From positions 151,501 to 215,500 of the forward strand of contig JAEMWC010000379.1 of the NCBI GenBank assembly GCA_016490735.1: a stretch of 64,000 bases of DNA, given 5' to 3'. The notes beneath the pieces are model-generated. The model saw only the letters and a program-made list of their open reading frames with translations, searched no databases and was not told the origin of the DNA. Positions 54,482 to 62,938 of the stretch are shown piece by piece (the first letter of the stretch is position 1; each line of letters begins with the position of its first letter). A program made the translations under genes and the position numbers. This stretch comes from Pachyseris speciosa (lineage: Eukaryota; Cnidaria; Anthozoa; Scleractinia; Pachyseridae).

Positions 54482-57400
54482 TCCGTATGCATAGCTTGTC
54501 ACGCCATTATCATGAATATACCGCTTATCATCGAAACAGCTGAGTGATACTTTATTTATCTCATAACTTCCTAGTTGATGGTTTTGGCTTCTGATTGTTT
54601 TCATTCTATGATGCAACTGTTTATTATCAAATAGTGTCTCTTTATAATTTTCATGTTTGATGTTATTCTTAATAATATTCTTCTTAATTCCTTTAGCAGT
54701 CTTTCCTCCTTTTTGGTTGTCTTTCATATAGCTATACATTTTCGATCGTAGACCGATGAATTCACAAATTGGAATACCGGCCGCTTCATCTTTGAATTTA
54801 CCAATTACTTTTTTATTTGTCTTATCAAAATACGGTGAGCTTTCAGGGTAGTCGCTGTTATCGAATTTATCTTTATCGTTCCAGAAGTCAGAGTAAACAT
54901 CTTCAGCTTCAATTTCATATGTCAAGCTGTCTGTGTCTGTGAAGAGTAATTTAGCTTTATTGCCGTACTTTTGTTTAACATAATTATAGTGAAAGTCATA
55001 CATCAAAGTCTTGCTTAGATTAAGAATACACATTCCTACATATGCCGGCCTGTTTAAAGTTAGTGTTTCTTTGATCTTATGCACTGCAACCAGATTTTCA
55101 TTAAAGATCTTACTGCTAACATAAGTGGGTTTACTGGCTAATTTCAATAGCTTCTTCTCATCAGTCACCAATCTGACATCTACTCTCTTTCTGAGATTCT
55201 CCATAGTTTTGCCAAATACACTGTTGTTCATTAACTTGAAAAAGTCTTTCTCAAATGCGTTTTTGGCATTAGTTCTTTTCTGAGTGTTGTAATCAATATA
55301 TTGCCTGAGCCAAGGGGATTGATTGAACTCTAACACTCGATGGACTTTAGTTATTTTCAAACCGAGATTTGTATAGAGTTGAAGGTTTCTGTAATGAAGC
55401 ACGTATTTTTCTTTGTTGCTTAATGTTGGTATCAGTTTATGTACCAAACCAGTTGATATCTTGTATTTCTTCGCGATGTTTTTACAATACCCAGACAACA
55501 TACTTTCAGCTACTTTCACCTTTTCTGGCCCAAGTGGATAGTCATGAAGTGATAGTGAAGATCATGCAACTCTTGGGGATATTCCAGATCAACTTCCAGA
55601 ATCAAACCCTTTGAACTATCTTCTTTATACTTAGCTAGGTCTATCTTATCGATCTGTTTTTGTGTCATCCATCTGAATCCGCCTGTTGGAAGGTATTGAC
55701 TCATAGCCCAACCATACAGATTGTTAGCATCAAGATACATTATGTACTTCGAGGGCGCCTTCTCGTCGTAATCTTTCATGTACTTGTTATTTGCTTTGCC
55801 GTAACGGTTGGCTATATAGCTGATACCACCTCGCATACCCTTTTCAATGAACTGGAACATATCAATGTCAGTCATTAATTCCAGTTTGATATTTGTCATC
55901 TTTAACATAGCATCCCAAGATAAACCAGGAGATGTAAAATAATGACATGGGTCCAGTTTGTAGTATTCAAGACATGTTTTCCTGAAGGTTTCAAATACAT
56001 CAGCCAACAGAAGGATGTCTGATTTAAGGTACAGATCATGATATTCACCCATGTTTTTGAGAGAGAATGTATTCCACACATTTTGTGCATGTTTGTAATC
56101 TTCATCTGATATATGTTCATCATATAACACGCTGTAAAAGTCTTCTTTTGTTGGTAGCTTTTCATTGAATTTATCAAAGCTATCCATATAGTCATAAGGA
56201 TAAACTCCTTTTTTAGACATTAAATCAAGATCATTACCCTTGAACTCCTGAGAGGTGTATTTTAATGACTCTTTCGGTAGATTACTGACCAGTTTTTCCA
56301 AACTAGAGCTCATGAATTGGAAACTATCAATAAATGTTAGGTGATTACCAAGCATGAAGGCCATGTATTTCTCCATGTTGTTGGGGATTGCATTGATTGT
56401 CATTTGACACTTTTCACCTTTCTTATTTGTGTAAGTATGCTTCTTGACAATGGATCCAATTTCTTGCATAATGAAATGGCTGTCATAACCTCTCAGATTG
56501 TGGAATATAACTGGAATTTTTATTTCTTCTGGGCTTACTCTTAGTTTCAGATTACACTCTTGGTGAGCAGAGCCTCTGTATTTACCAGTAATATGACAAT
56601 GATCTCGTACTCGAACATCTTTATTAGTGTACTTCTTATCACAGATGTGACACACCTCAGCTTTTTGGAATTCTTCTTCATCATCTTTTGTCATTCTCAA
56701 TGGTTTGTTGAATTCCTTTTTCACAATACTTTTGCAATATTTAACTTCTTCCAGCATAGCCTCCATGAATTTGTACACTGCATTTTCACCTCTGTGAACT
56801 GTTACAGGTTTGCTATATTTATCATCATAACAACAAACAATTTTATAGCCATATCCACAGTCTGTATGCTTCTGGTATGCTTCAGTGTATGATTTGTCAT
56901 TATTGGGTTGACAACCAGATATCTTTTCTGTTATGGCCTCAAAGTCAGCATAGATTACAAATGGTACTTGTTGTTGTTTATGGAAATTGTTGAATTTTAG
57001 TATGTTTTTACCTTTTTCCGGCATTTTTATCGCTTGTGTGCCATTCACTTGTATACAGTTTTCTTTATGATCAGTTAATACTCTTTCAGAGCTGAAACAC
57101 TGAAGACAATGCATGCAGAAATGCTTTCTTTCCTTATGTTTCGTCTGATTGTACATTAACTTGTTAAAATCTTTGATCAACACATAGTGCTTGTTTTCAT
57201 TTTCAGTTATTAGAAGAAGATTCAAACAGTCTTCATACTTTTCTTTTGAAACGTATATTGGATATGTTTGTTTATCTTCATAACCGAAAACATTAATGTT
57301 GATCTCATTTTGCTTTTCTATTTTATTGTACTGCTTTGTGGTTACTGGGAATTCAATCCCTGTATAATCCAATTTTTCAATGTATTGCTTGCCTGATTTT

Positions 57401-58273
57401 TTAATCCTCTGTGGGTATTTCTCTTGTGGGTTCAAGTGTCTGATGTGACACCATCGGAAACATTCATTATCCTCATTTTTCAAGTTAATTAAACCTTTGG
57501 CACTATTTCGTAATGCTGCTGGTAGTTTTATGTATGAAGAACCTCTCATTGGTTCATATTTCACCACATTGAGGTAATGACTATCAACAGATTCGATTGT
57601 CCAACCAGACCCCTCAGAAACCCAAACTGCAATCTTGTTTAATATATTTTTTTTGACATTTGTAATGATTCATTGATCTCTGGATTGTTTATGATTGTTT
57701 CAGCTTGACTGTTGAAATATGCTGTTTTTTGTTTCTCTTCTCCGTCAGCCATTTTTGTAAATGTTACCTTGAGTGTTTCAACAAATTTCAGTCCTTTCAT
57801 TTCATTTAACAATTTTTTAACATGTGTTTCGATTGCCATTCTTGTGTTTAGTAGTTGCTCTAGTGGGTCTTTGTCATTTTTTATATCAATTCATAAGACT
57901 TTGTGTAGCCTTTCAGAGCTTTCTCTGTTTGCTCTATCTTAGTTCTGGGTGCACTCGCTGGTTTCTGAATCACCTGTTTGGTTCTCGGTGCTGGAACAGG
58001 TCTCTTTTTCAATTGTTCTATTTCTTCCAACCATTCAGCAGGTGGGGCTGGTAATCTTTTCCTCTCAAAATAATCAACCAATTCTTTCACTGTTGGTCTT
58101 TGCGTTGTTCTCTTCAGTTTTTTAGTTCTAGGTGGAGGGATTGGTTTATAATCATCCACGATAACTATCCTTGGTTTCTTCTGCTTCTTCAATAGCAAAT
58201 TGATTAATTCATTTTTGCTTAGTTTTTCAAGACTTTTCTTATCCATACTATTGAGTGAGATAAAATTTTCCAT
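54467..58273 (-). pseudogene. Protein-primed DNA polymerase B of element C, three frameshifts
   Basis: From the ATG at 58273, a proline-rich N-terminus (KPIPPPRTK, RPVPAPRTK, PASAPRTK) leads, after a shift near 57895, to the region at 57839-57639. A shift in an A-run near 57650 then leads to the main body (57567-55516) and a last shift near 55545 to the C-terminus (55519-54467). Motifs: a finger (CMHCLQCF), ExoI YADFEA, ExoII NLRGYDSHFIM, motif A region MYLDANNLYGWAM, motif B KLMNNSVFGKTMENL, motif C FTDTDSL. All catalytic residues seen are intact, so the gene is recently damaged. It copies the linear element by protein priming. It is the last gene of the minus-strand row. Confidence 0.93.
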
Positions 58274-58307
58274 TCTATATAATATCTATAGATTTTTTAT
58301 TTTTAAG
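58274..58307 (-). promoter_or_regulatory. AT-rich promoter-like box upstream of PolB
   Basis: On the minus strand, CTTAAAAATAAAA, about eight bases, then ATAGATATTATATAG and the ATG. Similar sequence precedes the genes at 58701 and 59578. Confidence 0.5.
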
Positions 58308-58380
58308 TACCTTTGTATTGCGTTTAAATATAGGTTAAATTCAAGTGATCCAAATTTTGGATCCTTTGAACTGTATTACC

Positions 58381-58701
58381 CTAACTTGAATGATTGATCT
58401 CCATTATAGCATCCACAACATCAAAATTATTACATCTTAGTGCATATAATGTTTCACTTAAACTTGCTCCAGTCATTTCCATAACATAATTTATGTCTCT
58501 ATTTTCAGTCACCCTGTTTTTAATATGCTTATTTGTTTTCAAGTGGCACCATTTTCCAGCAAGTGTGTAATTTTTTCCATTATCACAAATGCTACAATAC
58601 CACTTTTTATTAAGCATACATTTAGTCTTGTTTTTTCTTCTTTCATCATCAGTCAGAACCCTAGGTCTACCTCGACCTCTTTTAACATTTTCTTTTTCCA
58701 T
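58381..58701 (-). CDS. AT-hook, zinc finger and UBA-like domain protein
   Basis: 106 residues, intact, start at 58701. An AT-hook (RGRGRPR, residues 9-15), then a C2H2-type finger (C36, C39, H53, H59), then a C-terminal helical domain (69-104) that reads MEMTGASLSETLYALRCNN and ends VVDAIMEI, the pattern of NAC/UBA domains, which bind ubiquitin or ubiquitin-like proteins. A DNA-binding protein with a link to ubiquitin is an inference. I know no function in Polintons. It lies between Bro-N/nuclease and PolB. Confidence 0.75.
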   Translation of the reverse strand: MEKENVKRGRGRPRVLTDDERRKNKTKCMLNKKWYCSICDNGKNYTLAGKWCHLKTNKHIKNRVTENRDINYVMEMTGASLSETLYALRCNNFDVVDAIMEINHSS

Positions 58702-58731
58702 ATATAATATTACTATATATTTTATTTTTAT
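58702..58731 (-). promoter_or_regulatory. AT-rich promoter-like box upstream of the 58701 gene
   Basis: TATAAAAATAAAATATATAG then TAATATTATATATGG leading into the ATG, like the box at 58274. Confidence 0.45.
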
Positions 58732-58738
58732 ATTATTA

Positions 58739-59578
58739 TCAGTCTGCGTTTAAATGTGTCCTTCTTGATAAGTATGTTTTGCTCTCTTCCATGTGTTTGG
58801 TTATTTCATAAATTAAATCTTCAAAGCAGTTGCTCATGATGTATTTACACTTGTTTTTTTCATACATTTGCTTCATATTAGCTTGTTTATCAGTTACTTG
58901 ATACACACCAGTAGGGCTTTTAAATTCAAGACAAAGAGCATTGTATTTTCTAGTGGGATTCAACAGCATTATATCACACTGACCAGCCATATATCCTTTG
59001 TTGTAACTTTTGATTCTCATGTTTGAGCTTATTTGATTTTCACCAAGACCAGCAATCATTAATGCGTCTTCATATTTCTTTCTGATGAATGAAACAATCT
59101 TGTAGTGCAAATCATTTTCATTTTCAATCAATATCATATTATTGTTTCTGTCATTGAACTGTTTGTGATATCCCTGTTTTCTGATTGATGGTAATACTTT
59201 TGATGTAACCCAATGTTTGAATTTTACAGCTTTTTGTTTTTTGGAAGATAATATGAGTGAATAAAATCCTGATTCATTTATAAAAAAACATTTGAAAGTT
59301 TTTTCAATGGTCTCAGCATGAGGGACCGTTTTGGTCCCCCATGAATCAGTGGCCTCACCACGAGGGACCGTTTTGGTCCCCCGTGAATTTGTGATTATTT
59401 TGAGGTCTATCAATATTTTATCATCAGATACAACATGATTTCTGATTGCTTTTTGTGGATTTTTATATTCAAGAATAGTAGCTATGTTTCTACCTCTAAA
59501 CCAAACATCATTTTTATCATCAACATAACAGTCTATTGATACATCTAATTCTTTGTTATTATATGAGTATTTTTGCAT
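58739..59578 (-). CDS. Bro-N protein fused to a PD-(D/E)XK nuclease-like domain
   Basis: 279 residues, intact. Residues about 22-137 form a Bro-N domain (VWFRGRNIATILEY, INESGFYSLILSSKK, FKHWVTSKVLPSIRKQGYH), a DNA-binding module of large DNA viruses and phages. Residues 150-265 carry a nuclease-like core with D202 (GQCDIML) and E218-x-K220 (LEFKSPTG), as in VRR-NUC/PD-(D/E)XK enzymes. Between them, residues 64-91 hold a 14-residue tandem repeat (RGTKTVP, WGTKTVP) encoded by a 42-bp repeat. Possible roles are element DNA processing, recombination or host-DNA cleavage; none is proved. Confidence 0.85.
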   Translation of the reverse strand: MQKYSYNNKELDVSIDCYVDDKNDVWFRGRNIATILEYKNPQKAIRNHVVSDDKILIDLKIITNSRGTKTVPRGEATDSWGTKTVPHAETIEKTFKCFFINESGFYSLILSSKKQKAVKFKHWVTSKVLPSIRKQGYHKQFNDRNNNMILIENENDLHYKIVSFIRKKYEDALMIAGLGENQISSNMRIKSYNKGYMAGQCDIMLLNPTRKYNALCLEFKSPTGVYQVTDKQANMKQMYEKNKCKYIMSNCFEDLIYEITKHMEESKTYLSRRTHLNAD

Positions 59579-59612
59579 TAGTATATTATAGTATTTTATT
59601 TTATTTTTAAAT
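59579..59612 (-). promoter_or_regulatory. AT-rich promoter-like box upstream of Bro-N gene
   Basis: AAAAATAAAATAAAATACTATAATATAC on the minus strand, split here as AAAAATAAAATAAAA and TACTATAATATAC, just before the ATG at 59578. Confidence 0.45.
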
Positions 59613-59739
59613 ATTAACCACTTGTTTGTTTGACTATAACCAGAAATAATTATATTTTTGGCTATATAATAGCAAATAACAGTATATATACTGAAGTTAG
59701 TTCTATATATACATTAGATAATTTTCTCTTAAAACAATT

Positions 59740-60609
59740 TCATATTTCTTTTAAATCCTTGATCGGTATCCAACTGTTGAAGTCATCACTATAACCCTTC
59801 CACTTCACCAAAGCTTGTTTCTTCTTGTAATCTCTGCGAATGACTTTATCAATACGGAAAACATCCTGTTTAGCCTTTAATAACTCAGGTTCATAAAAAC
59901 TCCCTTGTATTTCTTCATCGTTGAGATCTTTTAGTTTGTATGTTATTGGATTAGTGTATTGGATCTTATCAACTGTAAACACTTCTTCTGTCCAATTTGG
60001 TGTATAGCCCTTGTCGAACACATTCCGTTTATACTTAGATATTCGGACCTTGTCGCCAATCTTAAAATTTGGTTTAGCTGATAATGGCTCCATATCACCA
60101 TAAAGATTAAAGTAAGCAACTCCTTCATTCCTCTTATCAGATGCTTCAACAGGTGTCATCTTTATGCTTGAATGTTTGGTATTATTATACTGTTTCACTA
60201 ATTTTGGTAACATGTCTAAATACTGTGTATTACCTTGAACAGTGAACTGCTTCCACATTTTGGACTTGATTGTCCTATTCCATCTTTCAACTACTGATGA
60301 CTTCTCTTCATTCTCAGTTGAGTACATCTGTACACTATGTTTCCCTAGCAAGTCCTTCAAGTGTTTGTTGTAAAACTCTTTTCCCTTGTCAACCCATAGA
60401 TATTGTGGTTTTCTGCCTTCCTTGAATATTGTTTTGAATGCTTCAGTGACAGATTCACCTTTCTTATCCTTCAATGGGACAATCCAACCATATTTGCTGA
60501 AGACATCAATAACCATAAGAAGATATCGATAACCTTTACTCCATTTACTGAACTGTTGCATTTCAACTAGATCACTTGCCCATATTTCATCAATTTTTTT
60601 TACAATCAC
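59740..60609 (-). CDS. Polinton integrase with C-terminal chromodomain
   Basis: 289 residues from GTG at 60609, but the frame stays open upstream into the PLA2 gene (residues such as WQEKLADELHAP), so the real start may be farther up or the two may be fused by frameshifting. The catalytic triad is D13 (ASDLVEM), D74 (LWVDKGKEF) and E109 (SVVERWN), with spacing as in D,D35E integrases. Residues about 253-287 (FRIDKVIRRDYKKK, LVKWKGYSDDFNSWI) form a chromodomain, which would target the element to marked chromatin. It is the only core gene of element C that looks fully intact. Confidence 0.92.
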   Translation of the reverse strand: MIVKKIDEIWASDLVEMQQFSKWSKGYRYLLMVIDVFSKYGWIVPLKDKKGESVTEAFKTIFKEGRKPQYLWVDKGKEFYNKHLKDLLGKHSVQMYSTENEEKSSVVERWNRTIKSKMWKQFTVQGNTQYLDMLPKLVKQYNNTKHSSIKMTPVEASDKRNEGVAYFNLYGDMEPLSAKPNFKIGDKVRISKYKRNVFDKGYTPNWTEEVFTVDKIQYTNPITYKLKDLNDEEIQGSFYEPELLKAKQDVFRIDKVIRRDYKKKQALVKWKGYSDDFNSWIPIKDLKEI

Positions 60610-60656
60610 ACGCCGCCGAGTGAAATTGCGTTTTATGGGTGCATGTAATTCATCAG

Positions 60657-61295
60657 CTAGTTTTTCTTGCCAGTTTTCTTCACTCGACGGCTTTTTCTGT
60701 TTTTTGAAACACCAAGACCTAATTTCTGTTTTTTGTCAATTAAGAATCTGGCTGTTTGACCCCATTTTGGCATCTCACCATATGGTAGTTGATCTAGTGA
60801 CTCGACCATTGTTCTATCACAATCACCTTTATTTTTTCCCATATCATAACAAATATCATGATAAGCTGCTACTTCATCTACTTTATTGTAAGGTAGGACA
60901 TTCCATTTTGTAACCTCACCTGTATTTTTATCATATTCCAACTGTTCGTGCAACGGGTTATAAGGTCCCATATATTTATACTTACTTGGAGTCCAACCTG
61001 CTTTTGGTTTAGGAAGCTTGCCAATAGCCTTATGGATATCAATACCTTTGCCATAATCTAATCCTTTGATATCTGTTTTGTAACGAATATTTGGTCTCAC
61101 TTTTGTTGAGAGTTGTTTCAAAGCTTCTGACCCAACCTTTGTGATTGCAGGCTTTGCGAGGGAAAGTCCTTTGTCAATTAATTTCTTTTGCAGCTTTGGA
61201 TTTCTCATTGCTTCTGATGCCTAATATCTACCCATTTCAACACCTTTCTTCGCTAAATAAGGGACACCATGTTCCAAGAATCCTGTTAGTGCCAT
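60657..61295 (-). pseudogene. Parvovirus-type phospholipase A2 protein, one in-frame stop
   Basis: The start is the ATG at 61295; a TAG at 61221-61223 interrupts the frame, which then reopens at 61208 for 183 residues. The calcium-loop-like YMGPYNPL (about 79-86) and the catalytic AAYHDICYDMG (His-Asp, 115-124) are the signature of viral PLA2 domains, which act in endosomal escape of parvoviruses. The C-terminal end is very basic. The last codons overlap the open integrase frame, so a PLA2-integrase fusion or overlap is likely. A polyprotein-like layout is an inference. Confidence 0.85.
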
Positions 61296-61339
61296 ATCTG
61301 CAGCTGAATTCAGTATGCCCGCCCCTTCAGACGGGCTAA

Positions 61340-61495
61340 TTAGTTTCCCTTTCCTTTGACAAATTTAGTCTTTGTGATTCCACATTCAGCACAAGTACAT
61401 TTCATCATTGTTCGGCCATTTTTCGTCTTCTGATATCTTTCACTTCCTGGGACACATTCAGTGACTTTCTTCTGTTTGACACAATAAGATTTCAT
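61340..61495 (-). CDS. Zinc-ribbon peptide, one knuckle damaged
   Basis: 51 residues from the ATG at 61495. Two knuckles are expected: CVKQ (first, where a second Cys is normal) and CTCAEC (C33, C35, C38). A TKNGRTMMK stretch connects them. The gene ends just before the PLA2 gene and may once have been its N-terminal part. Function unknown. Confidence 0.6.
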   Translation of the reverse strand: MKSYCVKQKKVTECVPGSERYQKTKNGRTMMKCTCAECGITKTKFVKGKGN

Positions 61496-61506
61496 ATACC
61501 AATAGG

Positions 61507-61929
61507 TTAGATATTTTCGAAGTAATCTATAATGAATCTGTGATTGACACTCACATCTACTGGATTGAATTTGGAATTGTGTATTGTATCCAGAATCGAT
61601 CTGCCTTCTTGTCTCTCGAGAAGATAGTACAAACACCAATATCCACACAAGACTGAATCCCTTTCTTGTATCTCATCACCAGAGTATTCAAGTTGTTTAC
61701 CAATTGTCAACATATATATTTGAACTTCTGTTGGCATCATCAAACCGAAAGAGTCAAAGTATTCACAGTGTTTATCATTTTTGAAATTCCTATAACAAAC
61801 CCAATGAGTACCAGGTCCAATTTTGGAATCAAGATTGACTATCCCACATTCATTGTTTTTTATTTGTCTAGGAAGATTGTCTCTTGAAAATACTCCTCTA
61901 AAATGTTTATTCCAAGTTGTTTCACCCAA
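61507..61929 (-). pseudogene. Adenain-like cysteine protease, frameshift near the N-terminus
   Basis: 140 residues in the main frame. The catalytic triad is visible: H42 (GTHWVCY), D59 (EYFDSFG), C95 (SVLCGYW). Adenovirus and Polinton proteases of this type cut capsid precursors during maturation. The N-terminal part (KPLSNFDLINWVKQLG) is in another frame, upstream to about 61960, joined by a shift near 61897, and no ATG is seen there. The missing start makes it uncertain whether the copy works. Confidence 0.85.
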
Positions 61930-61969
61930 TTGATTAAATCAAAGTTGGATAAGGGTTTGTTTATGAATT

Positions 61970-62823
61970 TTAAAGTATTGTTCCTAGAATTGGGATTGAA
62001 TTGAATGGACTGTCTCTGCCCAATAGAAGTCCTTTTCCCTTTGTCTTTTTTTTTTTTTCATTCCATAACCGATTGGGTTATCCCATGTACCAAAAACTGG
62101 GGGTGATTGCCATGGAATCATAGCGTGTTTCCCACCACTTTTATTTTTATTTATTGCAATGGAATCTGGAACATGAACTGGTAATGACCGTCTAGGACGG
62201 CTGTGTTCAACATGCAAACCCTTTCCAGTCAAGGCTTTCATAAGCAGAGGAATTCCAATACTTGCTAAAAGTGTTCCAAGAAACCCACCAGACTGAGTTT
62301 TTGTTGGTTTGATAACAAGTTGTCCACCAGACTGCATCGAACTAATAAGATCTGCCAACTGCCTCGTATTCAACAAATTTTTATAATTCAATAGTTGGGA
62401 TAAGTTTTCATTAGGAATAAGAAATCCTCCATTTTGTTTCTTTCCAAATAGTTTATCAACACCGAGACTTGCTAATGAAGACAGAGCACCAGTAGCCAAT
62501 GCTGGAGCTGCCTTAGCTACAGCTTTAGTTGCATATGGCAATAGTTTTGTTCCAAGTGAAAAAAGACTGGACCAAAGAGAACCTCCTTCAACAACAGCTT
62601 TTCTGATTTTTTTTTTTGATATCTTGATGTCTGAACCTTTTCCTGATCTATTTGATTTCATCAGTTTGTTGATTTGTCTCTTAGTTAACATTAGTTGATC
62701 ATTTCCAGACAATTCACTATGCGTTAACCTCAATGTTACAGGTGAATTTGTTGCATAAGCTTTTGCTAGCTTTTGTTTCTGAACTTTTGAAAGTGTCACT
62801 CCATGAGGATGATAAGTCGTCAT
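61970..62823 (-). pseudogene. Virion-precursor-like basic/hydrophobic protein, frameshift in an A-run
   Basis: Begins at 62823 with a basic, Ser/Thr-rich N-terminus, then a hydrophobic Ala-rich segment (LLPYATKAVAKAAPALATG, about residues 90-110), then Gly-rich loops (GGFLIP, GGQLVIK, GGFLGTL) and an SRPRRSLPV block. LTGKG (about 62216) matches the adenain consensus (M/I/L)XGX-G. The frame continues to 61984, but the homopolymer at about 62047-62058 probably shifts the true end (GKGLLLGRDSPFNSIPIL) to 61970-61972. The layout resembles a precursor of an internal virion protein; the function is inferred from neighbours and cleavage-type sites. Confidence 0.6.
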
Positions 62824-62860
62824 ATATTATATGTTTATACTAAATTGTATTTAATATAAG
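62824..62860 (-). promoter_or_regulatory. AT-rich region upstream of the 62823 gene
   Basis: TAAACATATAATATATG at the ATG and AAATACAATTTAG farther out; a weaker version of the boxes at 58274, 58702 and 59579. The 62861-62938 gap is a TTTAATTTATT-rich repeat. Confidence 0.35.
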
Positions 62861-62938
62861 CATTAATTTAATTATTTAATTTATTTAATTTATTCAATTT
62901 ATTTAATTTAATTAATTATTTCCAATTAATTATTCCAC

